In this document: in pieces, positions 8,937 to 22,741 of the stretch
Position numbering within the stretch: the first letter of the stretch is position 1
Layout of the letters: each line of letters opens with the position of its first letter
Source: Paragonimus westermani
Lineage: Eukaryota > Platyhelminthes > Trematoda > Plagiorchiida > Troglotrematidae
Reading direction: 5' to 3'
DNA: 64,000 nucleotides
Assembly: GCA_008508345.1 (NCBI GenBank)
Contig: QNGE01000101.1
Location: 1-64,000, forward strand
The notes under the pieces: model-generated
What the model was told of the DNA's origin: nothing
Seen by the model: the letters and a program-made list of their open reading frames with translations, nothing else
The model's database searches: none
Made by a program: the position numbers and the translations under genes

Positions 8937-11451
8937 TTCCTAAGTGTCGAATTGCCTCTGCTAACATGTTCACCTGTGACGTCTATATCATTTACGCCAT
9001 CCTCGTGTTATTTCTTTCCCTATACTTGCTCTAGATTACCAGTTTGATGGTAAAAATAAGCATTGGTTCAAATCTATCTAGAAGTACAAATTCATCTGAT
9101 ACTCTGGATACTTACGAAAATTCAGCAGCAGAAATGTTCTTTTACTGAATTATTTATGACATCTGTGTTCGTCACATCCACGGATGGAAGAATTAATTGA
9201 GATTATAGTTAGCTTGTCTCGAGATCGAGTTACCGACAGCATCTGGCGGTCGTTCACGTGGATTAATACGAAACTAGCGCTAGTTACAACAATTGCGCAG
9301 ATTATTCTTCCGCCCCATTATTAGCCTGAAAACTACCACGTTATCATCTGGAGACCAAAATCACTGGGTGTGTAGACAACACGTACCGGTTCGTTCAGCT
9401 TTCGATTTACGAGTGCAGTTGCATCCAAAGTAGTGTCTCCTACGCGAACTGCGACAGTCTTTGGCTTAAGTTGCACTAGTCCCATCTGCGCTCAAATAAG
9501 TTTGCATATGATGAAGGCTCATTCTGACTGTTTGTCTTACTTGGCCACGGTAAGCTGGTCACACAGTAACTGCACGCTAGTCCGGATAGCTCTTGTTTCT
9601 CTGATCTAAGAACTTTTTCTCTAGGTTTTCATGCCAAAAGCATAAAAAAATAAGTATCTTTGAGATAAAGTAAATGTTTTACAAGCTAACTTTTCTTAGC
9701 TCTATATGTTACCTGCAGTAAAAAATGTGCAAATGTTGACCTCATACTTGCAGCAACTGTGAGTCAAAATTTTCTCTTGTTGTACGTGCCGCATTTAAGA
9801 CGTTTTCATTAATTAACATATAAGATTCTCGTGGAAAGGTTTCTGGACAGTTGATTCCGTGGTCACCATGCAGGTGATAAGCAGCTGTCTCAGATTACTG
9901 AGGTCTCGTTAAGACTACGATTGCTAGTTTAACACCCAAATGGTAGTCCATACACTTACGCAATACGTCAAAACGGCCAGAATACAACGCAAGATGACAG
10001 CACTCCTACCTACTATTGTCAGGCGACAACGTAAAACTGGTAAATTTTACATAAATTGCACCTTAGCAAAACAGCCCAGTAAGCCCAATAAAAATGTTTA
10101 CGATTTCGTGGACTAATGAGTCAGTCAATTTCACCACAAAAGGTTGTTTTAACCAGTTTTCCGTGTGCGTAAAATTGGTGGATATTTTGTGATTAGCGAC
10201 GTACCACCATTCGTTAGGGGTTTAATGCTGTGATTAAATAGCAATATACTGAGGGAGTTGACTGGGTAGGCTAGGTGACTGGCGGATCTACTTGACGTTC
10301 GATTAAACCGGGATCATTGATTAAGCGTTAACAAGTGGGTCAATTTTTGTCAGTGCAAAGAATAACCGCTCAGGCGTAGGTTGGGTCAAATGCTGAAGGT
10401 GGTATTAATCCGTTCAGTCGAAGTACATGTTACTGCAAGTGTAACTCCCCTATTGTGTTACTCGACAGACAGATTGACCCAATTGGCTGGTATCACTAAT
10501 GGAAAGTCAATCCTTAGTGGTAAAGGTGGTGGGAAAACTGATGCGTGGGAGATGTTGGCTGTTTTCTTCTCTTGTTGGTGTGTAAAGTTGCCATAAAATC
10601 GTTAGTCAGTGGTGACTGCAAACTAAAAAATCAACACCTTGAGACATAAATCCTTCTTCGTCTCAATAATCTGGATGAGGAAGACAATATTCTAAAATTC
10701 GCCAGTAGACCTTCATGTCAAATTTATAGAGGTTGCAAGGAAATATCAGATATTTCTCTCATGAGCGAAGAGTGAACGGCCATTTGTGAAAGGTTTAAAA
10801 ACAGGCCGACATCACCACAGTTCAAGAGGATGTTGACAGAATGTATTTTCTTTGCAAAAGTTGGTCCCGGTGACCACGACGTCTGAGTGGTAATCGGATC
10901 TAACAAAGTCGGAAGGCTTGAAACACTGAGTTCCCTTTATCCAGTTCATCAGGACAGCAAAAAGACGTACATTGCGACATGCATGCATTTCGTTCATTCT
11001 CATCTGTCGGTTACATAAAACATTCGGTTATATAGGTTAAGCGTCGGAAGGGCTAGTTACTAGTTACTTGGAAAAAGAAGAGAATTTTTTTTGTGACTGA
11101 AGCAAACAAGGCAAGTGCAAACGTCCGCGAAGACAATGAACGAAGAGAAACGGAAGACGATACCAATGTCAACAATAAACGTCATTACGTTTCCGTTTTC
11201 AGTCCATTAGAAACATTTTGCCCTTTCATGTCCGTTTTTAGGGCTTCCGTTGAACCATCACCATTTTGACCTAGTTGTGTAGTCCCCATGGCGGCAGCAT
11301 CGGAAGAAACGTTAGCCTCTTCAATAAGATCCGGAGGCAAAACTAAAAGTTGGTGCCTCTGGTGACATCGGCTCGACCTTGGGTAGATTAAAACCATCGC
11401 CTCCCGTAGATGATTGCACCCCAATGAAACTGATTGGTTCCATGAGCCTGC
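8937..11451. other. No gene recognised
   Basis: Only short frames. 11185-11451 is less AT-rich, and on its minus strand it carries a frame with a protein-like stretch (PPDLIEEANVSSDAAAMG near 11340-11290). I cannot tie this to a family or to splice sites. It directly abuts the tRNA-Gln-like sequence, so it may be the tail of that repeat. Confidence 0.5.
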
Positions 11452-11523
11452 CATCGCCTCCTCAATACAAACTCGGATCGCTGGATTCAGAGTCCAGAGT
11501 GATCACCGCTACACCATGGGGCC
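11452..11523 (-). pseudogene. tRNA-Gln(CTG)-like sequence, T-arm and acceptor decayed
   Basis: Read on the minus strand from 11523: GGCCCCATGGTGTAGCGG, then GATCACTCTGGACTCTGAATC with the anticodon CTG in the middle, then CAGCGATCCGAG. The first 50 bases follow a eukaryotic tRNA-Gln very closely (family knowledge), including the D-arm and a five-pair anticodon stem. After CCGAG the T-loop, T-stem and acceptor strand no longer pair. It is therefore a pseudogene or the head of a tRNA-Gln-derived SINE. The 10-mer GAGGCGATGG occurs at the end and again about 60 bp further on the same strand. Confidence 0.8.
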
Positions 11524-13473
11524 TCTTACATGCGAAGCAGCATGACTCTGTGATTCAAGGACTTGTCCGCATGCATTCGTGTGTGACAGTTCAGTTGGCT
11601 AGTTGTAGAATGCTTCGTAGACTTGAGGTCAAGACTCACTTGATGAAACTTACAATAGCCGACAAATATGCCCACGCTTCAAAGTCAGCACAACTTTTTA
11701 AAGTTCTGCACTTCAAAGGCAGCACTTGGCTAAACTGATTGTGTGTCCGTTCGTCAATAATGAAATGTCCAAGAGATCATTAGTATTCTATAGTTTCAGG
11801 TCACTATTAAATAGTTCCGCCTTTCGTATCGTGGTGTTTTGAAAGTCGAAAGTCGAAAGCTTTCCTTCATGAGAGCGGGGAGAGCTATGGCGGAATTGAG
11901 ATTAAGTGTATTTCGGCGTATTTAATTTTTTTTCTAAAACACATATTGAGCACCCGGAAAAAATGTAAATTGCTCAAAGTTCTCAGTGTGATGATTAACA
12001 GATTAGTTCATTTTTCTTGCTCATGAGATACAGAAACAGTGTTGTTATATCGCTCACAGGCACTCCGCTGGTGTGGACAGATATTTAATCCAGGTTACAC
12101 TAAAGCCGAAAAGATACCACCGCCAGGACCCTCTTTTATTGATCTAACGAGTGGGCACACTCTGAACCAAGGCCTAAATGACAACCGCCTTACCGTAATC
12201 CAGGTTCATATTCCTGATACATTAATAAATCACTGGATATTGGCTCTGTTGAATTATCAAGACAAGGTCGATTTCAGCATAGCAGCATCCAACTGGAAAT
12301 ATGCGAGAAATAACTCACTTTAGAAAATGTCTCTTACTTATTCGTGCGTACTCTTAATGAACAAATTTCAAAACTGCACTGATACGTACTAACGGACTGT
12401 GGCTCTGTCTTCTTCAACATAATCAGTAATAGCCTGCTAACATGAAAACGTAAATTCAGTTCCTCTCTTCCATTCGTCTCAGTTCCATTTGCCAAAGTGA
12501 TACAGAATTGAATGCTGATCAAAGATGTGGAAAATCCAAATTTACTCTAGGATGGATGAATATTCATTGCGCACTTACACAAACCTTTTAGACTCACAAA
12601 CTTTTAAGCAATATCACATCATACTGGTGCTGTATTCCGTTTGTCACGACTAGTTGGGCTGTGAGTGACTAATCATTTCATTGATTAGAGTGAGGAGTCG
12701 GTTATAACACAAAATCCAGCTTTTTTCTAATAACTTATTTAGGAAACTTTGTCAAGCTTACAATCCAGCATGTTGTACATTCAAGGCTATCTGTTATTAA
12801 ATGTACTACTTTTTCGTCCTTATTTCCATGTGTGCTCGCGTACCCATCGTTTCCGCAATCCACTGTTATCCTAAATACCTCGAGCACAAGCTTATCGGCC
12901 AGTGGTGTGTTTCTCAAGGGCTAATTGAAGACGCATTACACGGCTGATATTTGGAGGCGGCATTGAAAACAGAGACTATGCGTTGGGATATAAGAAACAA
13001 ACTATTTAACAGGTAAATATTTGAGAACAAATATCTCGTCTATGCTCCCTATAAGAGACGTCCTAATGTGTTAATCAGTACGGGATCTTTGTTGGCTGTC
13101 GAAATGAATACATTTGCCCAGAACCAACTGAATAAGGGAATATTCCATGTGACTGTGAGTAGTACACAAATTGCCAGATCATGTGGAGGAAAAAACACAG
13201 TGACTGCTCTACTAATTCTGATGAGTAGGCCGAAGATAACTGTCGTCCAGAAAAGTTAGAACCCAATAAACGCGTCCAGTTGTGGCGATAATGCAACTCC
13301 AGTCCAATATTTCTTCCTAAAAGAATTTGATTAGAAAACATACCTGAATGTAAAATCTGTGACTAGCTGTGAGTATTGTTTACTATGTAACAACCAAACT
13401 CCTTTACTGAACTTCCACTTATAATTGAACAGAACAGTGAGTGTATGACCAATAGCAGGGGCTAGAATGTCTT
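11524..13473. other. No gene recognised
   Basis: AT-rich sequence with short frames. I see no RT, transposase, tRNA or repeat signal. Confidence 0.55.
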
Positions 13474-13552
13474 ATTCGATGTTCAATACCAAATAGCGTC
13501 AGCCGGTATAAGTATATATAATACCAGCTGACCGAAAGCAGTAACATCGAAT
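13474..13552. repeat. Interrupted hairpin (79 bp)
   Basis: Three nested paired blocks share one centre: ATTCGATGTT (13474-13483) with AACATCGAAT (13543-13552), GTCAGC (13498-13503) with GCTGAC (13527-13532), and GGTAT (13505-13509) with ATACC (13521-13525). The loop is 11 bases and AT-rich. The inner part is a near-perfect stem with one mismatch. The outer ten pairs are separated from it by an unpaired stretch of 14 and 10 bases. It could be a fold-back repeat or a small-RNA precursor. Nothing else in the sequence decides between these. Confidence 0.55.
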
Positions 13553-16500
13553 GGCACTTCAACTGCTTGACGGATCAAATGTGCGAAACGGTTATTCATT
13601 CAAGTTACTGCAAAGTAATTGCGTCAACCCCAGCCTTATTACATATGTGTGCAACTGCGAAGATATTATCTTGACAGAACCCAGCAGATGCATGGTCGGT
13701 GAGTTGCGAGCAAGTTGGTCAGAATGGGCTTAAGATCGGACTGTACAGTCTAACCGATTCACCCCGGATTCACAAAACGTTCTAACTTTACGATTCATGA
13801 ACATATACAGCCTGAAAGTCATCGGATTAATCTCGATTCGACATTCGGCAACGCGATAATTAGCAGCAGTCCGCATCTTCCATCCTCAACTGAGGCAGTT
13901 TTGATTAGCCGTCCCATCATTACGAGCACGGAAACAATTATACCAAATTCCTCGAAGTGTAAGTCTGAAGGAATTATCAGCTTACTACCTAAGTGGTGGG
14001 TGTTGGTGAGTTGATGACACGATTTCTTAAAGGAAAATGTTTACTTAGGTCGGTGTTACGCAAGCCCATCATCCGCGTGGTTAACTAACTCGTCTTGGGC
14101 CAAGTTAAGCAATTCTCACTTCTTTGGACAATTAAACTCGACAAGGTTAAATTTTGGGGAGGGCAATGCGTCAACTAATTGTCGGTTGTTGTCAGTATGA
14201 TAACAGGGTTGTGTTGTGTTAGTGTTACACTGGATTAAATGCAGTAGCTATCCGACAGGGAGAAAGTAGTGACGTTTAGTTTTCTTTGGTTAGCAGGAAA
14301 ACAGGTTGGACATGTGCACAGTTTCATTGGTAATAAATAAAGTAAAGAGCGTCTGGAAGCCGCTTTACTAAAGTCTTGTCTGAGTCATGAACCATAGCTC
14401 ACTCAACTGACCTATTACAATACTAATGAAAAGAATGGATGTCGGCTATTAACAACTCAAAGTGGAGAAATTTCTTTTGAGTTGTTAGTAGCAATGAAAT
14501 ACTTCCAAATAAGATGCTTACGGTGTTTTTTCAGCAGCGCAACAAGTGAAACACATTCGTCCAGTGAATTTAAAGGAATCAATTCCCACCACCTAAAGAA
14601 GTTCACGTTTACCTGGAAATGGATGATGAGATTCAGTGCTTTTGCAACTGCGTGCAAGTCGTACAGAAAATTTGGGTGTTGAGTGCACTTTTTGCTGATA
14701 AAACATGCTTCCCATTAAGTGGAGTGAATTCGAAGTCACATTACTAAGTTGTTGAAAACATGGGGTGCTCTACAACGACAGGGAGCAGTTTATCCTCAAC
14801 CGTGCAGTTTTTTAGGACAGTTTGGAAGGTAAGAATATGGAACCATATCCTTGAGACGGAAGCGTTACTGGTGAGTTGCTCGTCGAAATGTTACTCTACT
14901 TTGGGTATCACACTTTGATACATGTTAAATTATTCACGAAATTCGATCTTAATAGAGTTACTTCTCACAGGCCTAGCTTGTAAATGACTTCAACAGAACG
15001 GTGTTCCATAGGATTATGCCCATTATGAAAAAATTCCGAATTTGTTCCATGTGAACTGGATGGGTCTTATGCACCCAGTGATTACTGCCTAGATTTCCCT
15101 TTTGAAATTACCTGAAACAATGTACGTATGCTTGCAAACTTTTGTTAATCTTAAATGCGGCGGAATGACTGTCGATTTACCATTTAAAGATAGTTCATTT
15201 TGACTGACGCAAATGCTTCAAAAACTGATTGGTTATTCAGGTTATTCTCCCGAATACATGTGTTTTTCGATCATGATTTTTTGATAACCTTACAAATGGT
15301 ATCATCTGAAGGGTAACACAGTGACGTCTGTGGATATTGATGTGCAGTTCCCGTCACTGATCGCAATCGTGGAAGTTGGAAACGAGAGTACCGAATGTGT
15401 ACAAAGGTGGTAGTCTAGCTTTGTGACTAAGTCATTTTTTACTAAATAGAGTTCACCATTTACGCTTATCCCTATCCCCGGCCTTGTTGCCCTTTAGCGT
15501 GGTGACCACCACTTTCCAAATTGGTATTGTTAGTGAATAAGTAGGGTTTGGGGCGATGAGCTTCCGATATGTCAGTAGATAAGTATCAGCGCTGATCTGA
15601 ATCATTTTCCTGTCAAGTGCGCCTTTTGATTCCTAGATTTTGGGGGGTGATCTGCAATTATTATTTGTGACCACAAATGGAAAGTTTGTGTAATGAAAAC
15701 TCACGCAAGCGGAACACTGGAAGACAAGATTTATTCTTTGTGTTTGCTCAAGTGAGTAAAATTGGTGATTCAGAGTATTTTAATCCTACCACTATTCACT
15801 CACACATGACAGTCAAATTCCATTCTGATCCACCACTTCGTACAAAAGCTGTAGTGTTGAATTTACAGCCAAATCATGCTTAGAAAAGAGTACGTGAGAT
15901 CAGTCAACAGCTTCTGGTCTACAGCAGTCGAACTGACGATCTGAAACAGTCATTGGAGAGTTTTGAATGCACTAACAAGTGCCGTGGGCATAATCTGTTG
16001 CATGAAGCCAGTGGTTTTATAAGATGATTAAACGCCACAATTTAAGTGGTTAGTACTGAACATAGAAATGTGGTCGACATCTGCTGAATCAAGGGAATTC
16101 CAAATTGTGTTTTATTAGCTAATGCCTCTAAGAACCAGTTCTACAGTTTGCCTTCATTGCTGTTGTACAACAGTCCAACTTTCTGCCTCAGTGTCCGTTG
16201 TGATAAACCCACTTTTCATTTACGTACGAATTTCCAAACCAGATGAAAGAGACTACTTCACAGGCCTGCTTCTAAGGTTCTGTGGCAGCTGCTGCTAGTT
16301 GCCCTGTAAAAGTCGCGCAGCCTCACGTGATCTGTCACGTTAAATGTGTGTTTCTGTGACGAAATCTAGGGTATCATCTACCGTCGGACAACGGTAATAT
16401 CGTTGCTGTGACGCCGAAATGTTAGTTAGTTATACGCGTCAGTGTATGCAATACAGCCCCTAAGCGTACAGCGTTGTCCACCAAAATGTGTTACTATGAA

Positions 16501-19500
16501 ACATGATGTCGCAAAGTTTTTCTTGCGTCAAGGTCGCTTATGCAAGGTAAGACTGTCAAGACCAACCAATAGTGTATACAACTAGGGTATGCAAAAGAAT
16601 AGTACACCAGACATGATTACACCCAGTGAATGTTCACAGCTTAGTGCTGGATCGGGTAAAAAGCCCATTGTTTTTACATACCATCCAAGCTCACCTGCTA
16701 CAGCAGGTGTAAATAACCAACTGGCACATGCATGCTGTACGTGACCGAGTGACTCCCAGTGGGTTTTTCAGCTGTCTAGTAGCGAATTAACTTTGTAATG
16801 CTCATTTGGTCAAAGAATACAGGGGCTTAACATTTTATGTTAGCGTGACATTGCTTGGAAGGATTGATGATGAAATGATTTGGTGTTTGCTCTAAGACGG
16901 GCCAAGTCTCAGAAGAACCCAGGCGCATTACTTGGTTGGAAATTAAGCAAAAATCTTCAATATACAAACTGAGGTGGACACAGTCCTTTGAAGGATATTT
17001 GAACTCCTTTTTATTAACGCCATTTGATGGTGGTTCAAATACACGGGATTCGTAACTGCTGCTGTTTTCGATCCGATGCTAAAGGAAACATCAGTAGGCT
17101 ATAGAGGTGAAGTTAAAAGGATCCTACACATTAAAAAAGATGACAGCGACGATTCAATGACCCATAACATTGTGCGGGTCTTTTGAGCCACGAGAATGCA
17201 GATATCTACGGAAAAGTGTAACTAACCAGAGGCACCTGTAAATGGATTATTCATTTTTGTTCACGTACGGTAAATCACAACGCATATTTCGTATGTCGCG
17301 TAAAACAGCTTAAATTCTGTTGTCAGTTTTCAACCGTTGTAAGGTTTGGGGTTATAACCCGGAAGAGTGCTGTATGTCGATTTGTGCTTGATTCTCTTAA
17401 ATTGCCACCTCGTCTGATCTAACCGGGACCGAGGGAGCTCTCTTGGGACTAAAGCAAAGGCGATTGTTTGAAGCCGCCAGAACGTAAAGCTACCGTTATA
17501 GACGTGTCAACTTAGTTGTCCACATTTTCATTTATTTATTCTAAAAATAAGGTATTCCAGTGCATCTTCTAGCATGTCTCAGTCTTAGTATGTAAAATAC
17601 AATGTGGTAGGAGTCTGACAAAATATGGCATAAGACTAACACAAAAATTGGCTACATATTAAAGTTATATATTAACGGCTTCATTGTATCGTAGGTTAAA
17701 ACAAATGGTGACCTTCTCTGCGACGTCTGTCGGTTAGAGGGTTGATTCTCCGGTTAGAAAAAGCAGAGCTATTTAGTACATGTTCCTGGTAAATTACAAC
17801 AGAAAGCTTATACTACCTAGCGGTTAGCATAAGACAAAACACTATAGGACAGACAACGTATTTCAAAGTGAAAAACAGATGAAAGTGCGATGTACAAACG
17901 AGACCCCTAAATAATCAATCGCGATAGCTTTTCGTTTCTCACATAATTTGTTTGTTACAGGTTTGTCGTTTCCACCTAAATCAGGTGGCCAACAATTTTG
18001 GCCGGACCCATGGTGATTGAGATTGGAACAACCGGTTATATTGTAAGACCATGTAAACGCGCAGTGTAGAGACATCAAGCTGCAAATTTTCACCCCATTC
18101 GAGCACTATAAGTATGTTAACCGAGGTTTTACCAATAACACTGTTAACGATGGTTAGAGCTTACGTAATCGGACAGCAAAATGATACATACAACCACATA
18201 TACAGTGCTGTCAGCTTTGATAGTAAGCTTCTGTCACCGTTCTTAAGACTTAAGGGGATCAGCGGAGGTTAGTGGTTTGAATGGCTTCCAAGGGTATCTA
18301 CGGAAGTGGAACTGTTTTGAGAACACCCAACAGCTCGCTTCGTTAGCTAGGTTAGTGTGGTTTATAGACTTTGTTGGCTTCACTGGAACTATTTTAGCCA
18401 GCTCTACTTGGTGGCCCATCCAGTAGTTGAGCAAACAGAATAACATATATTTTTGAAGCAAAAACTTGAATTGACAGACCTTCTGAGATGACTTCCCAGA
18501 GGAAGATTAAGAAAAAATATAGGAACAACCTACACCAGAGGTTGTTTTTTTCAAAAACGCAAAAGGTTAGAAATATGTATGAATGAGCCAACAATTCTGA
18601 CCACGGTTAACGCAAGCATGCGAAAAGAAGTATGTGTATCATCGAAGTCATACTCGTACGAAATTTAAAAATAAAGAAATTTTTGCTTGTGAACTCTTGA
18701 TAGGGATAATGTAGACTGTAATCAGTAGTTCTCCGGCGAGTATATGTGTAGATCCAATATGATGTATGCCATACACTGGTTTACATAGGTCTAGAAACCA
18801 GTTGTTGTGACCGGTTCTCATTGGATCACTGTTGCAGATTTGAATCTACTTCATGCATCAGTTTTTCGACCGAAAACAGAAAACGTGCTTTGTTGCCATC
18901 TGTCATACACACCTTTATAAGATCCCTTCTATTGGTACTTATGCATGTTCAAACAGGATGTGATTTAAACAGTTCCATCTATTTCATATTAAGGTTAACT
19001 TCGTAGGTTCAACCACATAACTGGGCACATACAACCTGTCTAACGGTATTTCACTTACTTCGACACCTGCCTTGAAAATATGACCTTCTAGTAAAACTGA
19101 TAATATGCGGAAATGAGCACAAATTTACCATCAGCCATAGTCACTTTTACTTACGCTTGAAAGTATTGGGAGCCGTATACGAATCAAATCATTTTGGTTC
19201 ATTTTAAACCGTTTTTATCGATATATCCCTAGAGTTTCAGAAAATTGAATAACGATAAAACACATTTGATTAGAAACTACACAAAGTGCAGTTTTATTGC
19301 TGAATGACGTTGAATGTATTGCGTAGTGTGTTGCCAAGTAACTTGTGAGAAGAGGTTGACCGTTATCACATTCGAATCGATCGGTTATTATTTGGACTAT
19401 TTACCAGGCAGGTGGGTATTCATCTTTTAAAAGTTATACACCTCCTCACCGTGGGTCCAGTCGGCTCGTTCGCTCCTGAAAGTCAAGTAACGTCAAGAGG

Positions 19501-22462
19501 ATCTTAAGTCGCGTTTTTCTAGGTTCAACATTTATATCTATCAAGTGATCGAAGGGGATGTGAACTGACTAATTTGTTTTTATATTGCTGATGTAAAATT
19601 GGCAAAATAAGTTAATAGGGCCATCTATACCATTCAGTTGACTTGTAGCTCAATGTTAGTCAAGTTCGTTCAGGTAGGTTGTCTTAGTAATGGTGGTTTT
19701 GTGTCATGAGTTGTATGACACATTGTACACAAGAATTTCAAACAGGTTTGAGTTTAAAAGCCTGAGTATTCACGTCGATGCAATGTTGATGCAGCTTTCA
19801 CCAGCATAACGCTGACATCCCTCTTTACTTCACGGAACAGCCCCCACCAGTTCTTGAGAATAATGTATAATGATGCTGAGAATCAGCAAATGAAGGTCTG
19901 CCAATTTGAGTCTGTCAGAATATAACAAAACTGCCGAAAATAGTGAAAAGTTACCGCATATTTTTGAACTGAAGTGACTACGATTTTGTCGTCGGCCTTC
20001 CTTCATGCTCTACAACCGCAATGTATGCCGTCCAACAGAATCAAGTGTACTGTTTACCGTCTGTAGCCGAAAACGTGCATGAATCGGTTGGTCACCATAG
20101 TAGTTATCAGGCGTTTCGCCAACGTTTATTTAAGGGAACTTGCAGCCTCGGGCCGATACTCGGATACTCCAGTTATTCAGTCGCTGCTAAATTACGGAAG
20201 TTTGTAGATACCTTGGTCGCCCACTAGCAGATATACAGCCAATTACCATGGTTGAAAATAAGTTATGAGTAGGCAGGCTAAAGCTTGCAATTTTCCTAGA
20301 CGCACACACTAACAGTATACTAGAGTAGGTGGTCTCCGATTTAATCTGTTTACCTGTAGGTTGCCGTATATTGTGACCTTCTTCATTACACAGCTTAAGG
20401 TGTATGCGCAAATATATGCTTCATTTGTTTTCCATTCTAAACATAAAGAGTAAGTAAGCCTCATCTTACAATCAAACTTATTCTACTCTTTCTTTTCTGT
20501 GCCATATTCGTTCGCGAGTTTTTCTTTCAATTTCGAGCCGAATTTTCATCAGCACTTACTGTTACACTCATGCTTACCAGTGATAAGAACTTCATATAAA
20601 TCTACCATCTGATTAACATGTTTCAGTTAGATATGACAGCAGTTTTCAAATGCATCATCCATGGTGTTGACCCTTCTGACATACAAGAAACAGGAGATAT
20701 GCAAGTCAAACTAGGACATAGCGCGAGCCTCTTTCACCACATTTCTCAAAATAAATGAGTCATATTCTCAAGTGAGAAAAGTTGCCTGGTGGGTTTTGCT
20801 TTCTTGACTTTGCTTTGCCAGTACGTATCTACATACGAACACGTGGGAGGCAATCACTGATGGCTGAGCGGTTTTGATAAATTTGGGAAGATAGGGACAT
20901 TGCAGGTAGAGAGATAAGAATATTTTCCAGTTTCATCTACATCAATTTCACGATTTGTCTAGAAGTTTAACCTCGCTTTTTGTCATTTACCTTTTGAATA
21001 TGTTGAAAAACTGACTAGATAAACGTAGTTCTGCCGCATGATTTCTTTGGACATATAAAGCCTACACCAACGTCTGTAGTGAAACTTGAGGGGTAGGTTT
21101 ACAATTGATTTGGTAAACATTAAGTGTTCCACCTACTAAGCGATGTAACGCCCCTATGGTCGAGTGGATCGTGGACTGTAACATTCTAAAACTCAGCACT
21201 AGCTATATAAATAATCACATGATCTATATGGATACCCAGCACTCTGTTTTCGAATATCATACGATCTTCATTTCGCATCAGGAGATCTGTGGGAAAGTAT
21301 GCATGCGAAAGACCTTTATAAAAAGAGATCAGTCCCATGAATTTGCGGGCGGCTTTCCAACAGACTAGTCTTTAAAATACAACGTAAAACTGAGAAAAGT
21401 TCCGAAGGCGGCAATCGGTTAAGTCGATTATGTATTTTCTCGAAACAAACTGATTTAACCTTGAACACATTTGTGTCTTCAGGCTCCATTTCAGCAAGTT
21501 CAGTTCAACTAGACCGAAGTTGTCCAGTATGAAATTACAGGAAGTGAGTTGGCATTATTTGTGGCAGAACCTGGTTTTAGTGTAACGTGCAAAGGAAGGT
21601 GGTGAAACCATGTCAAAATGTTGTCTGCCTGTACACATTTTGGTTAGATCAAATTGCACAAGAGTGTGGTATATAAATTAATGGAAGTACCCTGTAAAAA
21701 TCAAGAGACTATAATGTAAGCCTCTAGAATGGTCAGTTAGTCACTTTGTCCACACTAACCATCCTTAACGGCGGAAGAATCTCATACAGGTATTTATAGG
21801 ATGTCGTTTTTGAGCTTTACGCATCGTTTAACAAGAGTGCTAAAGGAGTACCAATCATAAGTAGAAGATGAGCTGTAGAAAAAATGTCCCCATATTGAGA
21901 AATTTTTACCCTGGGTGCCGATATATAGATATCTAATTCGCCTTACTCGTAATGCGACATTAATCTCCATAAAAAGTGCATCGATACATGGTTATCTCCG
22001 GATGTTGGGTTTTATTTGGCCAGTCAGTAGAGGTAAATACACCAAAAATCATCTCGCTGTTTGTGAATCTCGTTCTCAAATTGGATGCGCGTTTGACGAG
22101 TGACAAGAACTACGAGTAAGGAAAAATCCAAAATTAGGAGGGTCACTTATTAATACAGAAACTAGTGTTTCGCTTACTAATGACGAGGGATATGTTAGAT
22201 GGGGGTGTCAGTGACATGATCTTAGTTGTTCAGGCTGTAACAGACGAGGCACAGTGATTTCCATATTTGTTTTTCTTGTGATGGGGTGTCTAGACGCTTA
22301 AACATTCACTTTCCCAGTGTTACTGATCTTGATATTTGTTCTACTGGTTCGGGTATTTTCAACCTTACCTGTATATCAGGGGTTTTATCTAGGAATTTTG
22401 GTGTCTAGTGTTACATATGCAGGCGGTATGCTTGAGATACATTATTCTACGCAAGGAACTGA
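13553..22462. other. No gene recognised; two small motifs
   Basis: Long AT-rich stretch with no frame that resembles a known protein. Two short structures are present: a quasi-palindrome CACCTGCT-AC-AGCAGGTG at 16692-16709, and on the minus strand a CTGATGA (20546-20552) followed 11 bases later by GAAA (20531-20534). The last few hundred bases before 22463 could hold the 5' end of the Penelope-like element, but I see no repeat that marks it. Confidence 0.5.
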
Positions 22463-22741
22463 CCCCAAGTTAAGTACACAGGCATAGGTGAGATTGCTCT
22501 CCTTAGTTTCGTTAACTATGTTGAGTCAAGCAGAAATAAAAACACACCTGGCACTAGATGCGTTGAAGTAGAAAAAGGTAAACTGAGCATACGTGAACTT
22601 GTCAAGATATCGTTTCTTGCTGAATGCACACGTGACGGTCGATATCCCTATCAATTCCTGCGGCTACTGAGAAAGAATAAGCTGAAAGTGACGAACAATA
22701 ACCTCAGGCGTATTGCGACTGCACACATCGAAACTGCGCAA

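Noticed and set aside
11379..11738. 119-codon plus-strand frame as a gene
   Set aside because: It runs antisense through the tRNA-Gln-like sequence and has no family resemblance.
13201..13260. CTGATGAG followed by CGAAG as a hammerhead
   Set aside because: The second core element reads GAAG instead of GAAA and no stem I or III pairs.
22688..22690. GTG as start of the PLE protein
   Set aside because: Eukaryotic context makes a GTG start unlikely; the frame is open further upstream and the first ATG is at 22742.
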